A DNA stretch of 64,000 bases, taken from Pseudomonas helleri (GTDB taxonomy: Bacteria; Pseudomonadota; Gammaproteobacteria; Pseudomonadales; Pseudomonadaceae). Shown piece by piece: positions 1 to 8,745 of this stretch. Location of the stretch: contig NZ_JYLD01000011.1 of NCBI RefSeq assembly GCF_001043025.1, forward strand, positions 62,001 to 126,000. Reading direction: 5' to 3'. The translations under genes were made by a program, and so were the position numbers. The number at the start of each line of letters is the position of its first letter. Positions within the stretch are counted from its first letter, which is position 1. The notes beneath the pieces are model-generated. The model was not told the origin of the DNA and did no database searches. It was given only the letters and a program-made list of their open reading frames with translations.

Positions 1-62
1 GCCGCATGAGCGATGCCGGTCAAGGCCAGCCCGCACACCAGCGCTGCTAACCAACGCTTCAT
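1..62 (-). CDS. ccmH: Cytochrome c maturation protein CcmH, N-terminus only (cut by window edge)
   Basis: Only the first 20 codons are inside the window. They read MKRWLAALVCGLALTGIAHA, a typical Sec signal peptide ending in an AHA cleavage site. The ATG overlaps the ccmG stop codon by four bases (ATGA), so the two genes are translationally coupled. By family and position this is the apocytochrome thiol oxidoreductase subunit of the heme lyase complex. The CxxC motif lies beyond the edge and cannot be checked, so the name rests on position and signal sequence. Confidence 0.75.
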   Translation of the reverse strand, partial: MKRWLAALVCGLALTGIAHA

Positions 63-595
63 GGCTTGGCCTCATCAACCAGCGCCTGATACTTGCCAGC
101 CAGTTGTTCGCGCCACACGCGCTCGTCGATCACGCCGACAAACTTGTGGCGGATGATGCCCTGGCTGTCGATCAGGAAGGTTTCCGGGGCGCCGTACACA
201 CCCAGGTTCAAGCCCAGCGAACCGGCTTCATCGTTGATGTCCAACTGGTACGGGTTGTGGAATTCCTTGAGCCACTTTTTCGCGTCCTCATTGACGTCCT
301 TGTAGTTGACGCCATAGATCACCACGCCCTGCTCGGCCAGTTTGGTCAGCACCGGGTGCTCGACCTTGCACGAGATGCACCAGGTGGCCCAGACGTTAAC
401 CAGCGCCGGTTTGCCCTTGAGGTCGGCTTCGGTCAGGGTTTTGTCGCCCTCAACCGCTGGCAGGCTGAACGCCGGGAACGGCTTGTCGATCAGGGTCGAC
501 GGCAGCTCGGTCGGGTCCAGGTACAAGCCTTTGTACAGAAACCACGCCATGCCCAAAAACACCGCCAGCGGGGCCAGCATTAGCCAGCGTCTCAT
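59..595 (-). CDS. ccmG: Thiol:disulfide interchange protein CcmG/DsbE
   Basis: A 178-residue membrane-anchored periplasmic thioredoxin. An N-terminal hydrophobic anchor spans about residues 5-21. The thioredoxin fold carries the redox motif TWCISCK (C73 and C76) and the cis-proline segment GAPETF (P137), the acidic CcmG-type active-site neighbourhood. The family reduces the heme-binding cysteines of apocytochrome c before heme attachment. The gene overlaps ccmF by four bases upstream and ccmH by four bases downstream, as expected in a tightly packed ccm operon. Length and motifs match the family. Confidence 0.95.
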   Translation of the reverse strand: MRRWLMLAPLAVFLGMAWFLYKGLYLDPTELPSTLIDKPFPAFSLPAVEGDKTLTEADLKGKPALVNVWATWCISCKVEHPVLTKLAEQGVVIYGVNYKDVNEDAKKWLKEFHNPYQLDINDEAGSLGLNLGVYGAPETFLIDSQGIIRHKFVGVIDERVWREQLAGKYQALVDEAKP

Positions 596-2583
596 GCTGT
601 TTCTCCTTTCATGCCCAGCGCGTCGCGCACGCGGGTTTTAACCTTGACTCGATAACGTCGGTCCAGCGCCGCCAGCAAACCGCCAAAGCCGGTGAGCAAA
701 CCGCCCAGCCAGATCCAGCGCACAAACGGTTTAACGTGGACCCGCACCGCCCAGGCGCCATCGCCCAGCGGTTCACCCAGCGCCACGTACAGGTCGCGGG
801 TAAAACCGGCGTCGATACCGGCTTCAGTCATCATCGAACTTTGTACCGTGTACAAACGTTTTTCCGGGTGCAGCACGCTGACTTGCTTGCCATTGCGGAT
901 CACCCGCACGGTGCCTTTGTCCGAGGTGAAGTTCGGCCCTTCAAAATGTTTGGCACCGTCAAAAATGAACTGATAACCGGCCAACTCCATCGACTCACCC
1001 GGCGCCAGACGCAGATCGCGTTCGGCACTGTTTTGGCTCGACAGCACCACACCCAGCGCGCACACCGCGATACCCAAGTGCGCGATCTGCATGCCCCAAT
1101 AACTGCGGGTCAGGCTGCGCAAGCCTTTGACCAGGCCCTTGTGACGGGTTTTGTCACCGATATCGCGCACCCCGGCCAGCAACACCCAGGCCGCCAGCAT
1201 AAAGGTCGCGATCACCGCCCAGTTAAAGTCGCCATAGGCCACACCGGCAATCACCGACAGCGCCGCGCTGCCCAGCAACACCGGGGTCAACATGCCCAGC
1301 AGCCATTTGACCGGGGTGTCTTTCCAGCGCACCAGCACACCCACCGCCATGACCACCATCAGCAAAGCCATCAACGGGATAAACAGCGCATTGAAGTACG
1401 GCGGGCCGACCGACATTTTCGCCCCGCTCACCGCGTCGACAATCAGCGGGTACAAGGTGCCGAGCAGAATCATCGACGCGGCCACCACCAGAATCAGGTT
1501 GTTGCCCAGCAGCAACGTCTCACGTGACCACAGGTTAAAACCGACATGGCTTTTGACCACCGGCGCACGCAACGCAAACAACGTCAGCGAACCGCCCACC
1601 ACAAACAGCAGGAAGATCAGGATAAACACGCCGCGCTCCGGGTCGGCCGCAAACGCATGCACCGACGTCAGCACCCCGGAACGCACAAGGAATGTCCCGA
1701 GCAAGCTCAACGAAAACGCGGCAATGGCCAACAGCACGGTCCAGCTTTTGAACACGCCACGTTTTTCGGTCACTGCCAGCGAGTGAATCAGCGCCGTGCC
1801 GACCAGCCATGGCATGAAAGAAGCGTTTTCAACCGGGTCCCAGAACCACCAGCCGCCCCAGCCAAGCTCGTAATACGCCCACCACGAACCCAGGGTGATG
1901 CCGATCCCCAGAAAGGCCCACGCGACAATCGTCCACGGCCGCGACCAGCGCGCCCATGCGGCGTCCAGTCGACCACCGAGCAAGGCCGCAATGGCAAAGG
2001 CGAAGGCCACCGAGAAACCGACATACCCCATGTACAGCATCGGCGGGTGCACGATCAGACCGATGTCTTGCAGCAGCGGGTTAAGGTCGTTGCCATTGGC
2101 AGGCATTTGCGGCAGCAGGCGTGCGAACGGGTTGGAGGTGAGGATCAGAAACAGCAAAAAGCCGACGCTGATCATGCCCATGATCGACAGCACGCGAGCC
2201 AGCATCACTTGCGGTAACTGGCGTGAGAACACCGACACAGCGAATGTCCAGCCGCTCAGAATCAGCGCCCAGAGCAACAGCGAGCCTTCGTGGGCGCCCC
2301 ACACGGCGCTGAATTTGTAGTACCACGGCAAGGCGCTGTTGGAGTTGCTGGCCACGTAGCGGACCGAAAAATCGTCCGCCATAAAGGCGTAGGTCAGGCA
2401 ACCGAAGGCAAACAGCATAAAGGCAAATTGCCCCCAGGCGGCAGGCTGGGCCAGGCCCATCCACAGCTTGTCGCCACGCCAGGCGCCGAGCAGCGGGACG
2501 ATGGCCTGCACGATGGCAAAGCACAGCGCCAGAATCATGGCCAGGTGGCCCAATTCAGGAATAAACAGTCCAGACATCATCAC
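592..2583 (-). CDS. ccmF: Cytochrome c heme lyase subunit CcmF
   Basis: A large polytopic membrane protein of about 660 residues with many hydrophobic helices. It carries the heme-handling tryptophan-rich motif GGWWFWDPVENASF near residue 243. Conserved periplasmic histidines include the VHPPML segment near residue 178. CcmF takes holo-CcmE and ligates heme to apocytochrome c together with CcmH. The longest frame opens with GTG-ATG-ATG. The GTG overlaps the ccmE stop, but Pseudomonas CcmF usually begins around MSGLFIPELGHLAM, so one of the two ATGs (from 2580 or 2577) may be the true start. Confidence 0.95.
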   Translation of the reverse strand: MMMSGLFIPELGHLAMILALCFAIVQAIVPLLGAWRGDKLWMGLAQPAAWGQFAFMLFAFGCLTYAFMADDFSVRYVASNSNSALPWYYKFSAVWGAHEGSLLLWALILSGWTFAVSVFSRQLPQVMLARVLSIMGMISVGFLLFLILTSNPFARLLPQMPANGNDLNPLLQDIGLIVHPPMLYMGYVGFSVAFAFAIAALLGGRLDAAWARWSRPWTIVAWAFLGIGITLGSWWAYYELGWGGWWFWDPVENASFMPWLVGTALIHSLAVTEKRGVFKSWTVLLAIAAFSLSLLGTFLVRSGVLTSVHAFAADPERGVFILIFLLFVVGGSLTLFALRAPVVKSHVGFNLWSRETLLLGNNLILVVAASMILLGTLYPLIVDAVSGAKMSVGPPYFNALFIPLMALLMVVMAVGVLVRWKDTPVKWLLGMLTPVLLGSAALSVIAGVAYGDFNWAVIATFMLAAWVLLAGVRDIGDKTRHKGLVKGLRSLTRSYWGMQIAHLGIAVCALGVVLSSQNSAERDLRLAPGESMELAGYQFIFDGAKHFEGPNFTSDKGTVRVIRNGKQVSVLHPEKRLYTVQSSMMTEAGIDAGFTRDLYVALGEPLGDGAWAVRVHVKPFVRWIWLGGLLTGFGGLLAALDRRYRVKVKTRVRDALGMKGETA

Positions 2584-3038
2584 TTAACCTCGTTAGCCGG
2601 TGCCGGGGCGGATTGGCCGCTCTCCTTTAGCGCCTTGGTCACCTCGGGCGGCATGTACTTCTCGTCATGCTTGGCCAGCACTTCGTCGGCCACCACCACA
2701 CCCTGGGCGTTGAGCTTGCCCAACGCAACGATGCCCTGCCCTTCGCGGAACAGGTCCGGCAAGATGCCACGGTATTGAATGGTCACGCCCTTGTTGAAGT
2801 CGGTGACCACAAATTCGACGTCCAGCGAGTCGCCAGAGCGTTTCAGCGAACCGGTTTCAACCATGCCGCCCGCGCGGATCCGCGTGTCCAATGGCGCTTC
2901 GCCATTGGCGATCTGGGTCGGCGTGTAGAACAGGTTGATGTTTTGCTGCAGCGCGCTCAGGGCCAGGGCAACGGCCGCGCCGATGCCCACCAGAATCGCC
3001 AAAATGATGATCAAACGTTTCTTGCGCTGCGGATTCAC
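2580..3038 (-). CDS. ccmE: Heme chaperone CcmE
   Basis: A 152-residue periplasmic heme chaperone anchored by one N-terminal helix (about residues 8-29) after a basic stretch. The covalent heme-binding motif AKHDEKYMPPEV is present, with H124 and Y128 matching the H130/Y134 pair of the E. coli protein. Translation starts at GTG, which overlaps the ccmD stop (GTGA). CcmE receives heme from CcmABCD and passes it to the CcmFH lyase. Apart from the GTG start nothing is unusual. Confidence 0.95.
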   Translation of the reverse strand: MNPQRKKRLIIILAILVGIGAAVALALSALQQNINLFYTPTQIANGEAPLDTRIRAGGMVETGSLKRSGDSLDVEFVVTDFNKGVTIQYRGILPDLFREGQGIVALGKLNAQGVVVADEVLAKHDEKYMPPEVTKALKESGQSAPAPANEVK

Positions 3039-3211
3039 TTCGAATTCTCCCGGCGCAAACGACGCGCCTCTTGTTGCAGATAACGCCGACGCGCCGTCAG
3101 CGGCAGCGCCACGTTAAGCGCCAGCACCGCCAGGCAAATGCCATAGGCCGACCACACATACAGACCATGCTGGCCCATGGCGACAAAGTCGCTGAAAGAA
3201 GCAAAACTCAT
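3035..3211 (-). CDS. ccmD: Heme exporter protein CcmD
   Basis: A 58-residue ORF between ccmC and ccmE. It opens MSFASFSDFVAMGQHG, has one transmembrane helix (about residues 17-38) and ends in a strongly basic tail (RRRY...EARRLRR), the classic CcmD architecture. It overlaps the ccmC stop by four bases (ATGA) and the ccmE GTG by four. CcmD stabilises the CcmABC-holoCcmE complex and helps release of heme-loaded CcmE. Confidence 0.93.
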   Translation of the reverse strand: MSFASFSDFVAMGQHGLYVWSAYGICLAVLALNVALPLTARRRYLQQEARRLRRENSK

Positions 3212-3963
3212 CGCGTACCCTCCAGCGCTTTTAACACTTCAGCCTTGGCCCAACTGCTGCGCGCTTCGCGCTTGAGCACTTCGAGGCGCATGCGCAGCAA
3301 CAGCACCGCGCCAAAAAAACAATAAAAACCCAGCACGGTGAGCAGCAACGGCAGCCACATTTCTACAGGCATCGCCGGTTTTTCAGTGAGGGTAAAGGTG
3401 GCGCCCTGGTGCAGGGTGTTCCACCACTCCACCGAGTATTTGATGATCGGGATGTTGATCACGCCCACAATCGCCAGCACCGCGCAGGCCTTGGCCGCGC
3501 TGTCGCGATTGGTAATGGCGTTACCCAGGGCAATCAGGCCGAAGTACAGAAACAGCAGAATCAGCATCGAGGTCAGGCGCGCATCCCAGACCCACCACGA
3601 GCCCCACGTCGGTTTGCCCCAGATGGCCCCGGTCACCAGCGCCACGGCGGTCATCCACGCGCCGATGGGGGCGGCGCATTGCAGCGCGACGTCAGCGATT
3701 TTCATCTTCCAGACCAGCCCCACCACCCCGCACACCGCCAGCATCACGTAGCAGGACTGCGCCAGCATGGCGGCCGGAACATGGATGTAAATGATCCTGA
3801 AACTATTACCCTGCTGGTAGTCCGGTGGCGCAAAAGCCAGGCCCCAGATCACGCCGACGACCATCAGCAGCACGGCGGCAATGCTCAGCCAGGGCAGTAA
3901 ACGTCCACTGATGGCATAGAACCATTTGGGTGAGCCGAGTTTGTGAAACCAAGTCCAGTTCAT
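3208..3963 (-). CDS. ccmC: Heme ABC transporter permease CcmC
   Basis: An integral membrane protein of 251 residues from the ATG chosen here. The frame also opens one codon earlier at a GTG, but MNWTWFHKLGSPKWFY is the usual family start. Six hydrophobic helices are visible, with the tryptophan-rich heme motif WGSWWVWDARLTS near residue 120 and a histidine in the preceding periplasmic loop (IHVPAAM, about H61). CcmC loads heme onto CcmE in the periplasm. It follows ccmB after a gap of about 95 bases and overlaps ccmD. Confidence 0.95.
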   Translation of the reverse strand: MNWTWFHKLGSPKWFYAISGRLLPWLSIAAVLLMVVGVIWGLAFAPPDYQQGNSFRIIYIHVPAAMLAQSCYVMLAVCGVVGLVWKMKIADVALQCAAPIGAWMTAVALVTGAIWGKPTWGSWWVWDARLTSMLILLFLYFGLIALGNAITNRDSAAKACAVLAIVGVINIPIIKYSVEWWNTLHQGATFTLTEKPAMPVEMWLPLLLTVLGFYCFFGAVLLLRMRLEVLKREARSSWAKAEVLKALEGTR

Positions 3964-4058
3964 CACGCTGTTTCCATCACGGTGCTTTGACGCGGCCTGT
4001 GCACGGCCTCATCAACGCGCGGGTCTTTACTGGCCTTTGCAGGGCCAGACCTCATTAT

Positions 4059-4727
4059 TTATTCGCCGACACTGATCTTCAGGCCGGCCGCTATTGCAAA
4101 AGGTGTAAGGGTGACGGCCAGCACGGTCAGGCTGGCAAGCCAGAGCAGATAACCGGTCGCAGGCATGCCTTGCAAAGCTGCTTGCAAAGCCCCGCTGCCC
4201 AGAATCAGCACCGGGATATACAAGGGCAAAATCAGCAACGCCAGCAGCAAGCCGCCGCGTTTAAGCCCCACGGTCAGCGCGGCGCCCACCGCGCCGAGCA
4301 AGCTCAGCACGGGCGTTCCGAGCAACAACGACAACAACAGCACCGGCAAACAGGCCACCGGCAATCCCAGCATCAGCGCCAGCAACGGTGACAAAATCAC
4401 CAGTGCCAGCCCGGAAAACGCCCAGTGTGCCAGCACCTTGGCCAACACCAGTAGCGCCAGAGGGTGCGGCGAAAGGACCCACTGTTCCAGTGAACCGTCT
4501 TCGAAATCACTGCGAAACAGCCCGTCCAGCGAGAGTAAAACCGATAATAGCGCTGCCACCCAGAGCAGTCCGGGAGACAAGGTTTGCAACAATTGAGACT
4601 CCGGGCCAACCGCCAGCGGGAACATCGCGATCACAATTGCGAAGAACACCAGCGGGTTGGCCAACTCGGCCGGGCGCCGAAAAAGCAAACGCGCTTCACG
4701 AGCCAATAACGATGCAAACACACTCAT
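4059..4727 (-). CDS. ccmB: Heme exporter permease CcmB
   Basis: A 222-residue permease with six hydrophobic helices, opening MSVFASLLAREARLLFRRPAE. The RRPAELANPLVFF segment is the family's N-terminal cytoplasmic coupling region. It pairs with the CcmA ATPase, and its ATG overlaps the ccmA stop codon by four bases. With CcmA it forms the ABC unit whose ATP hydrolysis releases holo-CcmE from CcmCD. Length and hydropathy fit the family and no defect is visible. Confidence 0.94.
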   Translation of the reverse strand: MSVFASLLAREARLLFRRPAELANPLVFFAIVIAMFPLAVGPESQLLQTLSPGLLWVAALLSVLLSLDGLFRSDFEDGSLEQWVLSPHPLALLVLAKVLAHWAFSGLALVILSPLLALMLGLPVACLPVLLLSLLLGTPVLSLLGAVGAALTVGLKRGGLLLALLILPLYIPVLILGSGALQAALQGMPATGYLLWLASLTVLAVTLTPFAIAAGLKISVGE

Positions 4728-5359
4728 ACGGCGTACTGCCCCAGATCGATGTCGCGATAACCGGCAGGTGTGCGGGTCAAGGTATGGTGCGTGGTCAACA
4801 CCACCATGCCGCCCCGCTCACAGTGGCTGGCCAAGTGCTCTTCAAGGGCCGCAACGCCTTGTTTATCGAGCGCGGTAAACGGCTCGTCGAGAATCCACAG
4901 CGCCGGGCTGTCCAGATGCAACCGGGCCAACGCAACGCGCCGCTGCTGCCCGGCCGACAAGGTGTGGCACGGCACGTCTTCAAAACCCTGCAAACCCACG
5001 GCGGCCAATGCTGCCCAAATTGCCTCACGGCTCGCCGGACGATGCAGGGCGCACAGCCAACGCAGGTTTTCTTCGGCGCTCAGCAAATCTTTGATCCCGG
5101 CTGCATGGCCGATCCACAGCAGGTTGCTGGCCAGTTCTGCACGCTGCTCGCTCAACCGTTGCCCGCTCAGCCGAATCTCGCCCTCGGTGGGTTGCATCAG
5201 GCCCGCCAACAAACGCAACAGGCTGGTCTTGCCGCTGCCGTTGGGGCCGCTGATCTGTAGCATGTCGCAGGGGCTGAGTCGCAATTCGAGATTTTCAAAT
5301 AACAGGCGCCCGTCACGCTCACAGGTCAGCGATACGGTTTCTAAAAGAGGGCTGGTCAC
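4724..5359 (-). CDS. ccmA: Heme exporter ATP-binding protein CcmA
   Basis: An ABC ATPase of 211 residues from the GTG chosen here. An upstream in-frame TTG at 5383 would add eight residues, but the family normally starts at the (M)TSPLLE position. Walker A is GPNGSGKT (38-45), the ABC signature is LSAGQQRR (134-141) and Walker B is LWILDEP (154-160), followed by the D-loop FTALD. It is the first gene of the ccm operon and powers release of heme-loaded CcmE from the CcmCD complex. Confidence 0.94.
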   Translation of the reverse strand: MTSPLLETVSLTCERDGRLLFENLELRLSPCDMLQISGPNGSGKTSLLRLLAGLMQPTEGEIRLSGQRLSEQRAELASNLLWIGHAAGIKDLLSAEENLRWLCALHRPASREAIWAALAAVGLQGFEDVPCHTLSAGQQRRVALARLHLDSPALWILDEPFTALDKQGVAALEEHLASHCERGGMVVLTTHHTLTRTPAGYRDIDLGQYAV

Positions 5360-5497
5360 GTCGTTGAGGCCTTCACGGTTCAAGTCGGCCCGGGCGTGGC
5401 CGTTAAAGTGATGCAGGATAGATACATTTGCGGCCTGTTTAAGAGAGCTGGATCAAAGAATTGTGTTGTTTTTAGGCACCTTAAACGATGGGGCAGC

Positions 5498-5525
5498 ATT
5501 ATACATGCCATGTCCTACTCTAAAG
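5498..5525 (-). promoter_or_regulatory. Possible promoter of the ccm operon
   Basis: On the minus strand a perfect TATAAT hexamer (5498-5503) lies about 140 bases upstream of ccmA. It is preceded by TG but has only a poor -35 match (TCTTTA). The 5384-5550 interval separates divergent ccmA and the fliK-like gene, so it must hold promoters for both. This is an inference from one good hexamer. Confidence 0.35.
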
Positions 5526-5550
5526 AGGGCATATTCATAAGGTTGTAACA

Positions 5551-7122
5551 ATGAAAAGCGACATGAATATTCCACCCATCCCACCTGCTGCGTCCAATCC
5601 CGTACGCCCCGGTGCAGCAGGCGGTGAAGTGCTCAAGTTGCTGCAACCGCTCGAGGGTTTGATCAGTCCGGGGCAAAGCGCCCAGGCGCAGGTGCTGTCG
5701 CTTAAACAGGGCGATGCGGTGTTTCAGCTGCTGCTCAAACTGACCCTGGACAGCGGCCGCCAAACCAACGTGCAGGTCAGCAGCAACCAGCCGCTACCGC
5801 TGGGCACGCTGCTGTCGGTGACCCAACCTTCGCCCGCCAGCCTGGCGGTCAGCCTGCAACAAGCCCTGAGCAGCAATGCCAGCGCCCTCACCCGCCTTGA
5901 TCCGCAGCAACTGCCGGTGGGCACGTTAGTACAAGGCAAAGTGCTGAGCACCCAGGTGTTGGCGCAAGCCACCGGGCAACCGGCCGTGTATCGCTCACTG
6001 GTGACCTTGCTTAACAGCGCCTTGAGCGGCAGCACCCTGACCGTCGATAGCCCGCGACCTTTGCGCGTCGACAGCTTGCTCACCGCGCAAGTGCAAGGCA
6101 GCCAGAGCCTGAACTTCGTGCCCCTGAGCGGCCGACAAGACCAACTGGCGATTACCCAGCAACTGGCCGCCCAACAAAGCCGCCAGGGCTCGCTCGACGG
6201 CTTGTTGAACGCCTTGCAGAAACTGCCACCCAGCGAGAGCATGCCCGACGCTTTGCGCGCCTCTATCGACAAGTTGCTGAGCGGTTTGCCTACGTCGCAA
6301 CAACTAAGCAACCCCGCCACACTCAGTAATGCCCTGCTCAACAGCGGCGCGTTTCTCGAAGCCAAGCTGCTCGGTGGCCAGTTACAAAACCTCGCCCCCG
6401 ACATGAAAGCCACCTTGTTGCGGCTGATTGCGCAAATAGTGCCCGGCGTGCCGGCCAACCCGACCTTCAACCCCGGTGTCGCTGCCAGCACCCAGGCGCA
6501 AGCCCTGCCGACGTTTGTGCGCAATGCGCTGGGCATGCTTGGGCAAGTCAGCGCCAAGCCGCAGCCAGGCGGTTTTCCACTGCCGCCGCGCCTGCTGCAA
6601 CGGGGCGAAGGCGAAGACAGCCTGGAAAACCTGCTCAAGCTCGCCGCCGCAGCCATTTCGCGCCTGCAAAGCCATCAATTGTCGAGCCTGGAACAAAGCG
6701 GGCGCACCGCCGACGGTAGCCTGCTGACCACCTGGCAGCTGGAAATCCCCCTGCGCAACGCCCACGACATCGTGCCGTTGCAGGTCAAGTTCCAGCGTGA
6801 AGATCCGCCCGAGCAAGGGCCTGAAGACAAACGCGAACAACGCGAAAGCAAAGATCAACTGTGGCGCGTCGAACTGGCCTTTGACCTCGCGCCGCTGGGC
6901 CCGCTGCATGTGCAGGCACAATTGCTGCGCGGCAACCTGTCTGGCCAGTTATGGGCGCAACACAGCGCCACCGCCGAACTGATCGCCAGCCAACTGGGCG
7001 TACTGCGCCAGCGACTGAAGGACGCGGGGCTGAGCGTGACCGATCTCGATTGCCATCAGGGCACCCCGCCCGCCCATGGCCATACTCCCCTTGAACAACG
7101 CTGGGTCGACGAAACCGCATGA
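5551..7122 (+). CDS. FliK-like flagellar hook-length control family protein
   Basis: A 523-residue protein rich in Gln, Leu, Ser and Ala. Its long low-complexity N-terminal part (about 1-380) is followed by a conserved domain (about 385-500) whose pattern resembles the FliK C-terminal Flg_hook domain: alternating hydrophobic strands such as WQLEIPLRNAHDIVPLQVKF and WRVELAFDLAPLGPLHVQAQ. The true fliK of this locus is at 33903-35162, so this is a paralogue. It overlaps the following FlhB-C-like gene by four bases (ATGA), which implies joint function. An AAGG ribosome site precedes the ATG. Its exact role is not known to me; a part in substrate switching or c-type needle/hook control is only inferred. 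Confidence 0.8.
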   Translation: MKSDMNIPPIPPAASNPVRPGAAGGEVLKLLQPLEGLISPGQSAQAQVLSLKQGDAVFQLLLKLTLDSGRQTNVQVSSNQPLPLGTLLSVTQPSPASLAVSLQQALSSNASALTRLDPQQLPVGTLVQGKVLSTQVLAQATGQPAVYRSLVTLLNSALSGSTLTVDSPRPLRVDSLLTAQVQGSQSLNFVPLSGRQDQLAITQQLAAQQSRQGSLDGLLNALQKLPPSESMPDALRASIDKLLSGLPTSQQLSNPATLSNALLNSGAFLEAKLLGGQLQNLAPDMKATLLRLIAQIVPGVPANPTFNPGVAASTQAQALPTFVRNALGMLGQVSAKPQPGGFPLPPRLLQRGEGEDSLENLLKLAAAAISRLQSHQLSSLEQSGRTADGSLLTTWQLEIPLRNAHDIVPLQVKFQREDPPEQGPEDKREQRESKDQLWRVELAFDLAPLGPLHVQAQLLRGNLSGQLWAQHSATAELIASQLGVLRQRLKDAGLSVTDLDCHQGTPPAHGHTPLEQRWVDETA

Positions 7123-7436
7123 GCACACCCCCCGAACCGCGTCAGGCGATTGCCCTCAAGTACGACGGCAAACAGGCGCCCACCCTGACCGCCAAAGGCG
7201 ACGACGCACTGGCCGAAGCCATCCTCGCACTGGCCCGCGAGTACGAAGTGCCTATTTATGAGAATGCTGAGCTGGTCAGATTATTGGCGCGCATGGAGCT
7301 GGGCGACAGCATCCCCCAGGAGCTGTACCGAACCCTGGCTGAAATCATTGCCTTTGCCTGGCAGCTAAAAGGCAAATACCCACAGGGATTTGACCCGGAT
7401 GCAGGGCCGATGGAGCGCGACATCACGCCAACGTAA
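7119..7436 (+). CDS. Stand-alone FlhB C-terminal-domain protein (FlhX/YlqH type)
   Basis: A 105-residue protein that aligns by eye with the cytoplasmic C-terminal half of FlhB. AIALKYDGKQAPTLTAKG parallels AVALKYDPEKGGAPMLLAKG in the FlhB encoded at 28402-29538, and both share the P-x-Y/L-E-x-x-E/A-L-x-R pattern and a PxxLYxxxAxxxAxxW/Y end. It lacks the membrane domain and the self-cleaving NPTH motif: it begins just after where NPTH would sit. Such proteins can replace the FlhB-CC fragment after cleavage. Coupling to the fliK-like gene by a four-base overlap supports a role in export specificity. Its 3' end overlaps the convergent amidase gene by 14 bases. Confidence 0.82.
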   Translation: MSTPPEPRQAIALKYDGKQAPTLTAKGDDALAEAILALAREYEVPIYENAELVRLLARMELGDSIPQELYRTLAEIIAFAWQLKGKYPQGFDPDAGPMERDITPT

Positions 7437-8715
7437 CCCCACCGTTGAGTGCACTGTCGACGTGCTGCGCCGCGTCCAGCAGTTGGCTGTCGCTGCGAAA
7501 ATCCCCCACCACTTGCAGCCCGACGGGCAGCTCACCCGGCGCTCTGGGCAGCGGGAGGTTGATCTGCGGCAAGCCAAATGCCATCCAGAACTTGCAGAAG
7601 TCAGACGGCCCTGTGGCCTCCAGCCCCAAGGGCGCGACCATGCCGCAACTGGCCCCGAGCATGGCGTCATAGGGGGCGAACAGCGCTTTGAGGACTGGGG
7701 CCAGCGCGGCCAGACGGGCCTTGGCGGCGGTTTCCTGCTGCCACGTGGTCTGTTGGGCCCGCTCGATCATGGCCACCACCTGCGGGCTGAGTAACTCGGG
7801 GCTGGCGTGCCATTCTTTGGCCAGCGAGCGGGCACCCTCGCAATCGTTGATCAACAGATGGTCGTCAAACACCCCGGCAAAAGCCACCGGCAACTCGACC
7901 TGCGTCACTGTGTGCCCCGCCGCGCGGAGCACGTCGAGTGACGCCAGCAACGCGTCGGCCACCGGCTGATCAATGTCGCCCCAACGTGCCGTTCGGCAAA
8001 ATCCAAACGCTCTGCGCCCACTCACCCGCGGGCTGCTGGTCAGCCCCGGAATCAGCACCTGCGCGACCAAAGCCAGATCCCCCACCGAGCGCCCATACCA
8101 ACCCAGCGTGTCAAAGCTCGGCGCCAGCGGCTTGATCCCCTCCAGAGGGACCAGCCCCCAGGACGGTTTGAACGCATATAAGCCACAGTACGACGCAGGC
8201 TTGAGCAACGAACCCGCGGTCTGCGTGCCCAGCGCCAGAGGAAAAAACCCGGCCGCCATGCCCGCAGCAGAACCGGCGCTGGAACTGCCGGGTGTTCTGT
8301 TCAGGTCATGGGGGTTACGCGTCGGCCCGGTCTGCATATAAGCAAACTCGGTGGTATGGGTCTTGCCCATGATCAGCGCGCCCGCCTGGCGCAGCAGCGT
8401 CACCACATGGGCATCGCGCGAGGGTTGGTTGCCTTGATAGATCGGAGAGTAAAAACACGTGGGATGATCGTGGGTATCAATGATGTCCTTGACGCCCACC
8501 GGCACACCCGCGAGCAAACCGTTGAGTGCAGGCCCTTTCAACTGCGCCACTTGCGTGCGCAGCGCGGCGGGGTCCAGCGAAACAAAGGCCTGGATGTCAG
8601 CTTCGCGCGCATGGGTGTGCGCCAAAAAATGCTCAGCGACTTCGGCGGGGCTGATACGCGCAGTGCGCACCTGCTCGGCAATCATCCCGGCATCGGCGGT
8701 GTCTAGAAGGCTCAT
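7423..8715 (-). CDS. Amidase signature family hydrolase
   Basis: A 430-residue amidase-signature enzyme. The catalytic lysine lies in PVGVKDIIDTHD (about K76), the glycine/serine loop is GSSSAGSAAGMAAG (cis-serine near residue 146) and the nucleophile serine is in GTQTAGSLLKPAS (about S169), so the Ser-cisSer-Lys triad is complete. The family hydrolyses amide bonds; the substrate cannot be told from sequence. The ATG at 8715 is preferred because AGAGGTGAG sits just upstream; a GTG at 8727 is the longer alternative. It is probably cotranscribed with the upstream VOC gene and controlled by the divergent LysR regulator. Confidence 0.88.
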   Translation of the reverse strand: MSLLDTADAGMIAEQVRTARISPAEVAEHFLAHTHAREADIQAFVSLDPAALRTQVAQLKGPALNGLLAGVPVGVKDIIDTHDHPTCFYSPIYQGNQPSRDAHVVTLLRQAGALIMGKTHTTEFAYMQTGPTRNPHDLNRTPGSSSAGSAAGMAAGFFPLALGTQTAGSLLKPASYCGLYAFKPSWGLVPLEGIKPLAPSFDTLGWYGRSVGDLALVAQVLIPGLTSSPRVSGRRAFGFCRTARWGDIDQPVADALLASLDVLRAAGHTVTQVELPVAFAGVFDDHLLINDCEGARSLAKEWHASPELLSPQVVAMIERAQQTTWQQETAAKARLAALAPVLKALFAPYDAMLGASCGMVAPLGLEATGPSDFCKFWMAFGLPQINLPLPRAPGELPVGLQVVGDFRSDSQLLDAAQHVDSALNGGVTLA

Positions 8716-8745
8716 GGTGGTACTCACCTCTTGGCTTTATGGGTG

